From: Fratercula arctica
Lineage: Eukaryota; Chordata; Aves; Charadriiformes; Alcidae
Direction of reading: 5' to 3'
Length of the DNA: 64,000 bases
NCBI GenBank assembly: GCA_947846985.1
Contig: CANTUZ010000025.1
Coordinates: forward strand, 18,970,100-19,034,099
This document shows positions 1 to 14,064 of this stretch, piece after piece (the first letter of the stretch is position 1; every line of letters starts with the position of its first letter). The position numbers were made by a program, and so were the translations under genes. The notes below the pieces were generated by a model that did no database searches, was not told the origin of the DNA, and was given only the letters and a program-made list of their open reading frames with translations.

Positions 1-1375
1 AGCTCAGTATCTTTACTTTCCTCTTCACTCTGTGTTCACTCTTTTATGTAATCTGTATGCTATTATTTCTCTGACTTGACAGTTTGATTTCTATCGCATA
101 CTAATATGCTTAAAGTAGCCATTATGCAAATAGTAAAGCTGAAATTTACTTCATATAGGTATTTTATTTCAAAGCATGGTATACTTTTCACACAATTGCT
201 CAAATATAAAAAATGAATGAAAAATAATTCTCAAAACTATAGTTGTTGAATATGCATAGGTACTACAAACTAACTTTGTTTTAAATCTGAAACATCGACC
301 TACAATCTCCTCCAGGGCCACACTTCCTCATGACATTCCATCATCCATTTAATTTCCTTCAGTGCAGTGTTATTCTTCTACAGAAACATTTTCTCCCTCC
401 TTGCTACCCTTTATCTCTACTTTGCCTTTTTGGAGTTAGACATTTAGATTTGGCAGAGATAAGACACATTGCTTCAAAGTGAACATTTTACAGCTCAATG
501 CTGCTTTTGTATATTTTTAATATTATTTTTTATCCTCAAGGATAATTGTATGCGATCTAAGCCAGGGTGTCTGAATTAACATCAGAGCAGAACTCTTTGT
601 GATATCTTGGACCAATGAGTAAACTTTGTGGTAAGACAACATATGTCATGGCCCTTCAGCTTCTGCCTTTTGCGGGAAAGCAGAATCTGCTTGGCCAAAG
701 TCATGGACCAAATTCTATATTCCTCTAGTACCATCAACAATAACTGAAGCAAAAGGTGATATTAGAGGAAATTGTGCAAGACATTAAGTTCAGTTGATGT
801 AGCCCATCCTACTTCATCCTTTACTATGCCTTTACACCACTGCAGTGCAAATTTCTGCAGAATTTGATTCAATTAATTAAAATGAGGAATTTCTTAAAAT
901 TACATTCCCTTCATCAAAAAAATGAATAACTTAAAGATTTTTCCTCTCTTGCCTTTATTTTTATCAAGTTAGAAGATGTATTTTACTTTACTTCAACTTC
1001 ATTTAACTTTTCTGTATTTTCTGTATTAGATAATTATAAATAAATCTTCCTGTAACTATAAAATTCCTCAATATTTCTAGAACTTACATATAGCTTAAAG
1101 TAAACATATAGATACACACACAGAGAAAACACAGTCCTTTCCTGGTTTAAAAAATATCTATGTTTTATTTCTGATCTGCTTAAATCAATCCCATGGGTAA
1201 ACAGCAACACAAAATGTATTTAGCTTAATAAAAACTTCTAATCCCAACAGCTGTATTAGGTATTTTCTTACTTGTTTCATGTATGTCTTTACATAGTCTG
1301 CATTAGAGCAGAAATAATGTTAATAAATATTAATTTGAAACAAAGTAGAATCGAAAGATATCCCACGTAACATTT
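1..1375. other. AT-rich unique DNA, no gene seen
   Basis: No long open frame, no repeat family I recognise and no splice-flanked exon stands out. The composition is AT-rich, with short poly-A and poly-T runs, as expected of bird intergenic or intronic DNA. Confidence 0.6.
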
Positions 1376-1788
1376 TGTGTGGAGATAGAGAGTAGCGTAG
1401 GGAATCTGTTTGGCCTTGATGAGACAAAGCTGTACCCGTGAGAGGCGCCTTGAGAGAAAAGTTAAGCAAGCGCCAGGAGATATCAGCAAGGAAAGGAATG
1501 TGAAAAGCAAAGCTGCTGCTCCGCGTGAACAGTCAGAGATGACCAGTTAGAAGACACTGAGAAGCGCGTGGCAATCGACCTTCAACCTATCAGCAGGATG
1601 TTGCCTGTGCGTGGACAGCTCATGAAAATAGTATGCAGCCAATCAGTAGGAGTTAGAGCGCGTGAACAGATAGCATAATACTATAAATGTGACGATTAAG
1701 CTGAATAAAGTTGGAATTGACTTGCATCATATTGGTGCGTTCGTCTTTCCCTGTGCCCGCACGACTGAGAGTCGGTTTGGACCCGGCA
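1376..1788 (+). mobile_element. Solo LTR, compact class II-like
   Basis: The segment starts TGTG and ends GGCA. It has a promoter layout: CCAAT at 1639-1643, TATAAA at 1682-1687 and AATAAA only about 20 bases further at 1704-1709, then a short GT-rich tail. Such a compact R region is typical of avian alpharetrovirus-like and class II LTRs. Sequence next to both ends (ATTT at 1372-1375 and 1789-1792) could be a 4-bp target duplication, but this is weak. Its CpG and GC content is higher than its surroundings. No internal retroviral sequence adjoins it, so it is probably a solo LTR. Confidence 0.6.
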
Positions 1789-4700
1789 ATTTTGTAAAAC
1801 AAGTTTAAATTCAATGTAATAAACAAGCTCCAGTGAAACAAAAAAACAAGAATGTCTTTCTGTATTATGATAAAACCTATATACTTTGCTAAATAGATGA
1901 TGTATTTAACTACCTTAATAGGGCTTTGAAAAGAAACAGTTCACTACATTTAGTCAATATTTGCATCCTGGTTCACCAGAATTCACCAAAACTCTTCCCG
2001 TATTAAAATGGACAATGAATAGACATTTAAAATTAGGTATTGAATAGTAATTATTAGTACAATTTGAAGTGACTGGAGGTCTTGGACTGACTGTATATCT
2101 GCAGTGAATAGACATAAAAGCATGTGGTATTTCAAGTGATTCCGATTTTTACAAGAATACCAATTCCCATTATGTATTGTTCGCTGAGTCCATTTAAACA
2201 AAGGCAGATTGTAGCAAACTGAAGATTTGAACTAGTTGAGAATGGAGAAATAGGCTCTTATTGAAGTTTTGTTACTTCCAATTATGGAAAAGTCTTACTA
2301 CAGAAACAAATGTTATAGCAAAGGAAACAAAGGCTCAGCCTGATGGCTGTATAACAGGGTGTGAGGAAACCTGCAAATGACAGACTGTTTATTTGAAGAT
2401 GATGAAAATAAAATGCAGTCAGGGAGCAATAGTCAAGAATTTAGCAACACGTGTGTGAGTTGCTCAAGGGTTTGCTTTCAAAATAACAAAACGAAATAAT
2501 TTAGCAAAGCACCAACTAAAAGGATTTCAGTTGAAAAAAATGCATTCTTTTCTGCAATTACAAAAATAATAAAGACTGCTTCTGTAAAGAGGCATCAGTG
2601 TCCATGGAAAGCGGGGTTGCTGTGACTAGAAAATATGAAAGGAAACCTGTGGTGGGTCAGGTATTTATCATTGTATTAGGATACTAGGAAAATTTTAAAA
2701 ATATCTTTTTTTCCACAAAATGTAACTTCTAATGGTGGCAACTGCAGAAGAGGCTAAAATCACAAAATTTTCATGTCTGTCTCCCAGTTTACTCTGTCAC
2801 AGATGGACCAGTACAGCAGGACAACATCCTTACTGCTACCACACTTTGCTTCACCCATGGAGCACCTATGGTTTTGAAGGTGACAGCAGAAATGAGTCCA
2901 GACCTCTCTCACTATGCCTGAAGAGCAGGATTACTTCAGAGTTTGTTAGAAAGAGAGCACTTAAAGCTGGTTTTATTCTCAAATTAAGTGTTTGTCACAT
3001 TAGGCTGCAGACCTCTAAGGGCTCACCAACAATTGCAGTGAAAAAGTGAGCACCGGAGGGCATGCAGGTATTTCTGGACAAATTGTATGGCTGATTGGAC
3101 ATCAGTAAAAAGACTGGCAAGTGTTCCCTTTTTATATTTGCAGTGTGCTTAGCCTGTAACAGGATGTATTCTGAGTGTTCTCACCATGCAGAATTAATAA
3201 TAAAAAAATAACAATTAATACCCATCTTTTGGTCCTGAATCCAGTATCCTCTAAAGCTGATGAAAAAGATTACCTTTGATTTACAGAGACAGAGTGAGGA
3301 TCTTGATGCAGGGAGCATAACTGAATAAATGTCAATATAAGTGCTTTACAGTGGACAAATAACGTGAGTCTGGTCATAAACCATGGCCCTCCCTGGCAGC
3401 CCTCTCTGGCAAATTCTCCTGTTGTCTCTGTCTGATATTTTCTCACTGTCCTGAGTTCATTTTAGCTTTTTCTAAAAGACTACTCCTCTGGAGCAGTCTA
3501 CTTTGTCTGCTTTTGGTCACTGAGCTCCAGTGAAGTTCTTACTCAGCAAGAAATAGAATATGAAATAAGTTTGTGAGGGTAAGGGCAGAGCAAAGTAATG
3601 TATCTTCTCACAAATTGTTTATGTTCTTTCATTTTTGTTGGGCAAAAGCAATAGTTTCTTTCACATTATCTAGACTTCTACCTCAGAAAGTCTGAAACCC
3701 TGAAGTTCTACAGTATTTTATTCTAATTTCTGTCTACTGACAGAGCCTGGTGATTTAAGTGTACATATATCTAAGCAGAAGCAAATCCCTTCTGCTTTCA
3801 AAGATGCAATCAATTAAAGTTTTTGCCCCATCCTTTTAAATGTTGTGCTGTCCCTCTTCATCCGCCAGAGGAAGACAGAGAAGAAGAAATTTATATGTCC
3901 CTGTGTTTCCTGCAGCATAATCCACAACACTGCTGGTAGGACGATGAGTTAAATCCTGCACCCTGTGAGTGTGCAATTATCATGCCCTCAGAAAAAGCAC
4001 TTCATTTTTTAGAGGGACACAGCAAGTTAGGATGATGTATAATATCCTCCTCATGGGCTGGTTTAAATTACTACATTGCAGAGTCAAAATGTTGCTTTTA
4101 TTTTTTTTTAAAGGCAGTCTTTCCAAACAGCACCAGTGTCCTATACTTAAATCTATCACAACATTTCTTTTAGAGACCTCAAATTTGTAAAATCAATTGG
4201 ATGGCTTATTTTGTGATCATCTCTCCCTCTTGTGGCTGATTTCAGCAAGGAAAAGGAATGTTACAATTACATTGAAATCAGGTAACCCTGAGTATTATGT
4301 TTCTAACATCAGGATGTTGCTAGGTATGTTTAAGTTACAGAGAGTTATGAATTGTTAAGGACATAATTTGATGCCCCCCCCACTTAACAGTGCACATTTA
4401 AACTTACATAGCGCAGAAATATTATCTTCTCCTTAGACTTTATCCACCTTAACTCTCACCTGTAAAATGACCGTGTAGGTTATGCTGCTAAATGAATGTG
4501 TGTAAATGAAACATTTTTTTAAGAAAGCTTTCAAAAGTGGGATTTTTTTTTATTTGCATGGATGTTGTCAAATTAATACCAGTTTTTCTCTAGGGAAAAA
4601 AAAATTATACTAAATATCATTGCATGGTAAATCTTATTATAACAGAAAGCTGTATAGAACCCCATACTATCTCATTGCTTAAAGGAGCTGCAAGGGTTAT

Positions 4701-6078
4701 GGATTTCTCCCAAGGAGCAAAACATATTTTCAAAAAGCTGTTTCTTCAGGTTATTTCCCACATACTTGACATTCTTTTATACAGACTGAGTTATACTGTT
4801 TTCCTGTCAGTCTAATTTGTTTTGGGCCTTTCACATGGCATTCTGAAAAATAAAACGTGCAGGGAAACAAACAGCTGCTCTTGAAAAAAAAAACCAAACC
4901 AACAAACAATCCAAAATTTGATGGTATAACTATAAAACTGAGTGAGGAGAGGACTTTGACTAAAATTGTGCATGGGGTGGGTTTGGGGGTGGGGTAGGGG
5001 GTGTACGTGTGTGAAAAGAGCCAGATCTGCACCAATAATTTTCCTTTGGTCTATGTTTAGAGGGGTTTACAGAGAGGTGATGGCAAAGCAGTTAAGTTTC
5101 TGATGACTTGTACTGGATCTTCTTTCTGGACTCTGATGGTGGATTACAGTTGGTTCAATGTGAGTGGACACCACTCAGCACACTGGGAGCCAAACGTGGA
5201 CAGCAGCAATGACCTCTGCAGCCCTTCTTCATGCACCATAGCCTGTAGACAGAGGGGCATCTGGCTACCAGACCACAAAGAGACTTCTAAGGGTTTTTTT
5301 AATCGTGTCTAAGACATTCACATAGAACTGAGATGCCTAACACAGAACCTTTTTATCTCCTTCTGGATAAATTGCAGAAATTTGCTTGCTTACTTTATTC
5401 TCAAAGCACACTGGAAGTCTATGCAGGGACTACTGAATCAAGCTCCAGTGGGTGAGATATTAACCTTGGAATTACAACACATTTATGTGTGTATTAACAG
5501 TATCTCCACTAACTCAGTAGGAGTTAGGACTGACTTGCAAGAATATGACTACATTTACCTCCTAATCTAGCTCTGAATCCTACCCTGATATATCTTAAAC
5601 ATGTCAGCTTAATGATTAGTTTAAGTTTGCAAAAGCTATGGACATGTATTGCATTCTAACAGCTTTGAAAAGGGCAGGCTACCAGAAAGCTCAAAGGGCA
5701 AACAAGTGTTCTCTGCAAAGTCTGATCTAAAAAAAATATTTAAAAATTATATTTTTCAGGAAAGTCTTTAAAGAAATCAGGATTTCCCATGAAATTGTTC
5801 TAGTTTCAGTGGTGAATACTGGAACACAAACATTCCTGATAATGCCATTAGCACCCTTTTAGCAATTTTCAACTTTTTCACTTGAGAGCTGTGGTCTGAC
5901 ATTGCTTGTTCATCTGCTTAGGTCATCTGTTCCTCACCATGGCAACTGGGAAATTGCTGTACATCAGTGCTCTGAAGTATAAATGCATTTATTGTCCTTG
6001 CTGTGTTCTCTAGGGTGAGGAAATGAGGGTTGTCTTACATCATGGAAACAGCAAGGTCTGTAGCCAACCTTATTTAGG
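1789..6078. other. Unique AT-rich DNA
   Basis: Several short open frames occur (for example 2732-3049, 105 codons), but none has a recognisable domain or biased composition. A G-rich run at 4974-5001 is listed separately. No repeat family was recognised in the remainder. Confidence 0.5.
4974..5001 (+). other. G-quadruplex-type G-rich run
   Basis: Five runs of three to five G are separated by loops of one to three bases (runs at 4974-4977, 4979-4981, 4985-4989, 4991-4994, 4997-5001). This satisfies the usual quadruplex pattern. It lies in otherwise AT-rich DNA with no gene visible nearby. Confidence 0.6.
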
Positions 6079-6795
6079 ATCACAGAATCATAGAATTGCC
6101 TAGTTTGGAAGGGACCTTTCAGATCATCTAGTCCAACCATCAACCTAACTCTGACAAAAACCATCACTAAACTATATCTCTAAGCACTATGTCTACCCGT
6201 CTTTTAAATACCTCCAGGGATGGTGCCTCAACCACTTCCCTGGGCAGCCTGGTCCAATGCTTCATAACCCTTTCAGTGTAAAAATTTATCCTAATATCCA
6301 GTCTAAACCTCCCCTGGTGCCACTTGAGGCCATTTCCTCTTGCCCTATCACCTGTTACTTGGGAGAAGAGACTGACCCCCCACCTCTCTACAACCTCCTT
6401 TCAGGTAGTTGTAGAGAATGATAAGGTCTCCCCTCAGCCTCCTTTTCTCCAGGCTAAACAATCCCAGTTCCCTCAGCTGCTCCTCATAAGACTTATTCTC
6501 CAGACCCCTCACCAGCTTCATTGCCCTTCTCTGGACACGCTCCAGCACCTCAGTGTCTTTCCTGTAGTGAGGGGCCCAAAACTGGACAAAGTACTCAAGG
6601 TGAGGCCTCACCAGTGCCAAGTACAGGGGGACGATCACTTCCCTAGTCCTACTCACCACACTTTTCCTGATACAGGCCAGGATGCTGTTGGCCTTCTTGG
6701 ATACCTGGGCACACTGCTGGCTCATATTCAGCTGGCAGTCGACCAACACCCCCAGGTCCTTTTCTGCCAGGCAGCTTTCCAGCCACTCTATTTCT
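6079..6795 (-). mobile_element. CR1 LINE, 5'-truncated 3' end
   Basis: Read on the minus strand this ends with the CR1 signature: an ACTAGATGATCT block, a GGTCCCTTCC block and terminal ATTCTATG-type repeats near 6079-6100. An open stretch at 6348-6749 encodes the C-terminal part of CR1 ORF2 downstream of the reverse transcriptase core, with the family phrases [12 protein letters not shown] and [15 protein letters not shown]. The RT catalytic motif is not included. The 5' truncation is usual for CR1. No target duplication was seen. Confidence 0.93.
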
Positions 6796-9700
6796 GTGTG
6801 AGTAGAAGTTTTCTAATCATACTTCATCATCATTCAAAATAGCATGTGTCCCTTTCCTCATAGTCTCCCTCTTGTTGCTAGTTTCATCATTTCTAAAAGA
6901 CATTAGCCTGAGCCAGAGGGAAAGCTTTTAGTTGAGATACTAGCCTGCTTTGCTGGGAGATTAAAAGACTAAAATCTTGACCTTCTTGTTTTTGATCTGT
7001 ATTAATGTAGTGGAGGGAATTTTGGTCTCAGGGTCTGTGATTTTATTCCTACAACAAATAAAATAAACCCTCTTAGAGATTACAGCATATGTATTTGCTT
7101 GGCCAAGTCAACCCATGGTAGCATATAGTAAGTGTTTGCAGTTGTTTAGTTAAGAAGATCTAAGCTAACTGAAATAAATTGCTCACTTGAAATTGCTCAC
7201 ATTGATAAATGTGTGATACTATAGCTCAGAGACTGGAGGAGATATAAAGGCTGCAGAGAATTGAGTTAATTTTATGGACCTTGTTTTGATTTCGAGAGGC
7301 AATACAAATATTATTGTACCTTCTTTATGCTTACTATAAACTCTTTTAAAAATGTATAAAAGCAAAGCTCCATTCTGCCATAATGAGACATAACACACTG
7401 TGACTATATAAAAATGATACATTGAAATACTTTCTTCAGAAAATAGCTTCTGAAAAATGTAGACTTTAGGACCATTTCTCATAAAAGTTCCAATTAAACA
7501 TTAAATTACTTTTTTTTTTTTTAAGCAAACAGATCTTTCAAACTTTGTTTTTACTTTGAGATTTTCTAGCTGCTGGGATAAGCCTATTTTATCAGAGCTT
7601 ATTTTACAATGAGCTCTTTATCAGATCTGCAGCTAGCTTGTAAACCCTAGGGGTTCAAATGCAAGCGAACAAATCTCTTCAAGGTTTGCTTGAAACATGT
7701 TAAAAGCTTACTATTATTTTCCTGTTAGACTCAGGTCAGAACCTTTTAAACATCTGATACTGTAACACCCCAGGTAAGAAGTGAAGTGGAAGTGGAGGAA
7801 ATATGATAATTTGAGATGAGGGAGACAAGCTACAAAAACAATTCTTTGAGCAAGGGAAGAAAAAAAAAAAGCTGTACAAAACATCTTTTTTGAACATATT
7901 TTTTTTAATCTTATTATTAACACTTATTTCATGCCGCAGGCAGAACAGAAGGTGGGAAGAATCTTTTGATTGCTTTTGGTTGAATACATTTGGTAGGTTG
8001 ATGCTGCAGATAATCACTACACAACTCTTTCAGGCTTTGGGAACAGGATTCCTTGTCCTACCGAGTCTCATGTAACACGGTCCACATGTCCCTGCCATGC
8101 CTCCCAAATAACACACTAAAGGTCAGCTGAATCAGTTCTCAACTTACAGCACTAGTCTTGAGCTCAGCATCAGGGCCAGTGGCATCTGGGCAATGTGAAA
8201 TTGGTATAAACCAGGGCATTTTGGGTTGAATCATGTCCTTAGAATGCTGCTGCCATCCAAAGACACAAGCTGGTATTGCTGTACTGCTGTGTACGCAGGA
8301 ATCTGCTGCCAGTAGTTCTGGAAATAAATAAGAAGGCAGATATGTCATAATTCCTCAAGTTCCACTTTTTCTGCTAAGGCTCTAAACCGAGAACCAGTTC
8401 TTTTTTTTTTTTTCTTCTTTTTATTTTTCTTCTTTTAAAAAACCACCCCACTTTCATGAGAAATACCTGGTTTCAAAATTATGAAATATAGCATTCCCCC
8501 TATCTCATGAAAACATCTCTTTTCTGTGATGTGAACATCAGGCTGTGCTGCAGAGCACAGTCATTGCTCCTTGCCCTTCCAATGTCTTCCTGTAAAGGAT
8601 CTTGCTGATTTTTCATGTCAAACACCTCAGCAAATTCTTCCATTGGAGTACTTAAACAGCCATCGGGTATTTTTCTAAAACAATCAGTAGATTAGATAAG
8701 GCTCAATTAACACTTCTTACCTTTCCTGGCATGACCATTCACACTGAAGAGATAAATTCCTAGGGTTCACTTATGAGAAATAAAGAGACAAAGTTATGCT
8801 TCTGTGATTATAGCAACATAGTTTATCATAGACTTGTAGGAGCAGGATGAGTCATTATCCAAACTGGGGAACAATCTTAAAAACATGGATGTCTTATTTA
8901 ATCTACTTTACATATTAATTTTCTAAGTACCTCTGGTCAATGCATTAGAATACAATTCTCCTGAGCGATTAAAATCCCTTTTTTCATACTTCTTCCAGCA
9001 CTTAGTATATAACCATAGTTATATTATTGTTATAACTTCATTGTACATTTCACACTTAACCAAAACTAGGTCTTACAAAGAGTCTAGTGTTACAAATTAT
9101 AATTAAAATTATTTTTCTTTTTAACCTCAACAAACACAGTCCTCACTACAGTGAATTTTATATCTCAGCATATCTACAGTACAGCTCGATTACCGCAAAG
9201 TTCCTAGACCCAAATTTGCCCTGCTTCTCTGCAAAGCCCAACCATTTCAGTGAGGTCTACAAAGCTGTTTAGATGCAGTTTATCTTGCTGTAAGAAGGAT
9301 CACATTAATTTCTTTGCCTTTGTTAAGTTCTTTATAACAGTCTCTCTCATATTAACATCTAGACAGTCCTGTCATATTAAGAGGCAAAATCCTTCATTAT
9401 CATATGTTCTGAATAATAATGAAATTGAGACTGTGACAAAATCAAACCTCGTGCTTCTGAATCTACTGAGCATCCCAACTAACTTAAGGACACTGCCCTG
9501 GCCAAAATCCTCCTATGAATGGATACCACAGTTTATGGGTTTGGACACTTCACTCAGAATTTGGTCCTCCTACTTTGCAGGGAATTAAATTACCTCACTC
9601 TTCTCGCCCTATACAAGTCCTGTAGCAAAAACAGGAGGAAACAGTTCCATTTTCAAATAATGAATGAGAAAAAACATTAATGGCTGCAGTTTCCATGCCT

Positions 9701-10128
9701 TCTAGGGATTTAGTCACACAGCTCCCATCAGCTTCAGGACTGAAATATCTTGTACCCTTTTTGAAAACGTCTCAAAGATTTTTACCACAAAAGCAAAACA
9801 CAAAGGCAGCAAAGAACTTCAGAGTGAAAGTGGAAACTCCCTTCCTCATGTATATTGCTGGAGTCTTCATAATGCAGCTAATTTGTACATCATAAAATGC
9901 AATAACCAGATATGACAGATGATTTTAAAAGGAGAAAGAAGACAACAGATGAACTTACAATTTGCAATGTGCTGCTTAGAGATGTGTACTCTGACATTAA
10001 AACAAAAACCCCTCAGATGCAGAGTGCCACAGCCCCATTGGATACCAGCAGTGCCCCAGCAATGAAGTTTGCTGGGACTGTGCTCCATAACGCTGAGCAA
10101 GTGCTAGGGCAGCATAGGGAACATGAAT
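6796..10128. other. Unique AT-rich DNA
   Basis: Contains poly-T and poly-A runs (near 7509, 7860 and 8400) and short chance frames only. No domain, RNA gene or repeat family was recognised. Confidence 0.5.
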
Positions 10129-10456
10129 TCATAGAATCATAGAATGTGTTGGGTTGGAAGGGACCTTTAAAGGTCATCTTGTCCAGCCCCCCTGCACTAA
10201 GCAGGGACATCTTCAACTAGACCAGGTTGCTCAGAGCTTCATCAAGCCTAGCCTTGAATGTCTCCAGGGATGGGGCCTCCACCACCTCTCTGGGCAACTT
10301 GTTCCAGTGTCTCACCACCCTCATTGTAAAGAGCTTCTTCCTAATGGCTAATCTAAACCTACCCTGCTCTAGTTTAAAACCATTGCCCCTCGTCCTATCG
10401 CTACATACTCTTGCAAACAGCCCCTCCACAGCTTTCTTGTAGGCCCCTTTAGAGGT
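10129..10456 (-). mobile_element. CR1 LINE 3' tail
   Basis: Minus-strand CR1 tail. The terminal ATTCTATG repeat lies at 10129-10146, followed leftward in element order by the GGTCCCTTCCAACC block. A frame at 10217-10429 encodes the end of ORF2, with the family phrase [17 protein letters not shown]. Only the last part of ORF2 and the 3' UTR remain. Confidence 0.92.
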
Positions 10457-12983
10457 CTCAGACCAGATGCACAGCTGAGGGAGAAAACTGTACTTAAGTG
10501 AGATTGACTGAACAGTTGTAGCTTAAAGGTCGGAGCTGAATTTACCTCTCCACAGGTCTATTTTCTTCATTTTGTCAAAATTTGCATTCTCCCTAAGTGA
10601 CTCTATTTGAAACCTAACTAAGCAGCAGCTCCACAGTAGGTGCTTACCAGACAGAAGACATTACTGGCTTGGACATGAGCTAGCAGGATGAGAGGAAAAG
10701 TGCTGGGGACATCCAGGCCCTTCTCTGCCACTACTTCCAGCACACTGTCTTTGGTAAGTCATACAGAGTGTCATCCATCTCACCTTATTTTATCTATCCA
10801 AAATATATTTATCAGTCTAAAATGGTCACTAAGATACATCAAGGGAGAGAGAAAACTGATGATTCCCCTTTCCTATCTTTGGTGTTTATGTGTAGGTGAG
10901 ACAGTACTGGAAACTATTCCATACTTTAGATATGCCATATGTAAGCAGTTCTGTGCACGTATGTAGTCAGTGAGAGAACTATAGTATATGTATGTTTAAT
11001 CTGATTTCAGATATGGTTTTAGGCATGCAAAATTTTAAATTTAAAGCTTGGAATAATAAGCTAGGTTGGGGGAAGGAGGCTATGTCCTTTTATTCTGTTT
11101 CCTTTTTTCTAGGTTCAAGTCATTTTGAATCTAGCTGTGTTCAACACAAGCCTTGATGAGAAAGCTTGTAAAATGCTCTTATGTTGGTCGCTTGCTTGTG
11201 TCTTATGACATTCTGTGTTTTTTCTTTAAAAACTCAAAATCAAGATTCAGCATATTATTATTTTTAATGGCATTTACAAATACAGATTTTATAAACCTTC
11301 TGAGTGCATAGCAAAGCCAGGAAACAGTCAAGAGCAGGACATGGAGGTATGGAAATTGAAAGGTAAGTAAATGCAACTTAGGTTATTACACTTATGGTTT
11401 TCTCATGGTTTTCCAAACTAATCTCAAGACTTTGTAAGGAATCTGACTGAATTTTTGACGTTTCATGTTGGAGATGATGTAAATAAAGCTTGAGTTCCCT
11501 GTTCCAGGACAAAGAATGGTAATTGCACATCAATGGAATACAAAGTCCAAATTTTCTATTGTGAAAAAGAAAAAAAAGTTTGTAGACATGAGAATTTTTT
11601 GACATATTGATTAAATTCTACCTCAAGCAAGAAAGATTCTGCTCTAATTAGTTTTAGTTTACATTCCTCATTTCATTTGTCTCTCCCTGTGATCTCATCC
11701 CAGTGTGATGATCAAAAAGTCAGTCACATATTAATTCTGTTAATTATCTACTATGACAAATGACAAGAGATTATCAGGAAGACAGAGTCTTTGTTGATGG
11801 TTATGCTCACACAAAGGAGTAGTTCAAAAGCTGGAAGGCTAAGACCACATCAATCAAAAAGAAAAAAAAATATATCTTCCTCATCACGATGGCAAATAAA
11901 ACTGGAATTGTTTACAGAATATGGGAGATGTTTCTATCGCTCAGAGTCTCCAGACTCCACATACCTTTTAAGACTCCACATACCTTTTGGAAAGATGTTC
12001 TTTAGATCAGATACACATTGCTGACCTTGGAGTAACCCTGTGTGTGGGAAGTGCGACTGGATGGGCACAAGAGGGGATCCCACTCGACTATATCAGCTGA
12101 TGAATTCAGGACTATCTGCACAGTAACGCCACTAAATGTCATCATGTAAACATGACCATATACTCTAGATGTAGACATGTGTGGATCCATGCCTAGAGAT
12201 GTAAAAAGCACTCTTTCTGTTTACCGGAACACATCAGGGTGTGGTTTGACATACAGGTTTTATTACGTAGCCCTTGGTTAACCACTGTTTGAATGACTGT
12301 TTTCAGTAATTTGTGCAACTTTTATATGAGATGGTGCTAAAGGAGCTGAGATTGTCTTTTTTTAATAGTGCATTAGACTCTGATATATGTTGCACATGAC
12401 ACATCAGAGAATATGAGCATATAATATATTCCTTTAATATATGTGACCAGTGGAAGTACCAAAATATGTATTGAATGTGGCAGTATTAATATATTATTCA
12501 TACAGAATATTTAAAAGCAGGGTTTAGAAATATGATCACATTTACTACTTTTTTTGGTGTGAGTTTGAGATGCTTTGTATTCAGTAGACTGCAGCTCAGG
12601 TTTCCCTTTTATGTTTCTTTGCTCTTTTAACTATTCCAAGACTGAATGAAAATCAGAGATCCTCAGCAATATGTGAATCTTTTAGCACTTAGAAATGAAG
12701 ACAAATAAACACCCTGTTTTTGCATAAGGGTGGATACCATAACAATACTTACAAATGGAAAACACCAGAGGGCAGTATTTATTTATTTTCCAAGATATTT
12801 GGAAACAGTAGAGCATTCTGGCTGTTGAATCCAGAAGGATATAAGTGAACACTTAAATTCCTCTCTGTCAAATGTAGTCTATTCCAGCATACTTCTATTG
12901 GTGAGTACGTGAGAAAGCTGAGGTTCAGATCATATGAGTGTGGAATAATTACTAAATTGGCCAAGAATACAAAAGTACAGCAT
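10457..12983. other. Unique AT-rich DNA
   Basis: No recognisable gene or repeat. There are short open frames without domains and several AT microsatellite-like patches (12420-12500). Confidence 0.5.
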
Positions 12984-14064
12984 TGTTCACACATTAAGGA
13001 AAGTCATAAAATCAACAGGTAGAATACAGCCACAGCTGGCATGCGAAGAATGCAATATCTGCGGTTCCCTGTACAAGATTGTTTGCGAAACTACATGAGG
13101 GATGGAACGGAATGCGATTATTCTGTGGCCTTGCCTTGTGACGAATAGCAGATATGGGAACAAGATGGTACTACAGAACACATAAGCTGCCTACTTGCTT
13201 ACTACGGAACAGATAAGCGGCCTACTCGCTACCCGAGCCAACATTTCGTCAAATTTTGATGAAATGCTGTCCTTTGTGCAAACTTTGCTCATTACAATGT
13301 ACCAAAACACACCTCCATCCCGGAGGCTACCTGCCCCCAAGGTGCGACCACTCCTTCTTGAGTACACCAATCATAATAAAAGTATTTATGACTAAAGTCA
13401 CTCAAACTCTACTTTGAAGATAAAAAAATAGTATAAAAATAGCCCGAGAGAGGGGGGATACCCAGGGAAGACACCATCGCGAACAAGTCGAGAACTCCAT
13501 CACTGACTTCCGGGATCAGTCGACATGCTGAGCCTTTCTTCCCCCCCATAGGGATGCCTTTGGGTAAGACTTAGATTATACCGAGTGTTTCCTTGGGGAA
13601 CTTAGGAATTTCTCTAGAGAATCTCTTTCCTACATTTATAGCCAGGCTGTATCGTTTATAACTTTGTTGCGCATTTGATATATGTAATAATACTTTCATT
13701 TGCATGTGCTTTGCAGACAGTGCATTTATCACGGGCAATCCTAAGAACCTATCTATCTGTTGTTTAAATAAACTGCACTGTTTAAGTAGCTAGTCGTTTT
13801 GGTTCCTCATTGAACGCGACCAAAGACTCGAGAGTGGCCGTGCTAGTTCATGAGCACGACTAGACTGAAGGTGCAGTCCACTATTAGTGTATCCAAATCA
13901 TAATAGTTTAATACATATTAAACGCGATTGGACTGATAGTGCTGAATTGGGCATCACTCAGAATTTAAACCCAGCCGCACCTAGCCTCCCACCTCGGTGA
14001 GGAGTGTTAGAACGCAAGGGGGTTTATCTTCTGCCAAAACCGCTTTGCCCCTTTTCACGCAACA
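12984..14064 (+). mobile_element. Probable solo LTR with long R region
   Basis: A promoter-like block has TATAAAA at 13432-13438, a splice-donor-like GGGTAAG at 13562-13568 and AATAAA at 13767-13772, followed by about 300 bases of GC-richer sequence. The same spacing (TATA to donor about 130-140 bases, TATA to AATAAA about 335) recurs at 32.1-33.0 kb, which supports one ERVL-like LTR architecture. The outer limits are guesses from TGTT/AACA ends, and no matching target duplication was found. CpG dinucleotides are more common than in the flanks. Confidence 0.5.

Noticed and set aside
2732..3049. 105-codon open frame as a small gene
   Set aside because: No domain, no composition bias and no promoter or splice context. 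Its length is expected by chance in this amount of DNA.
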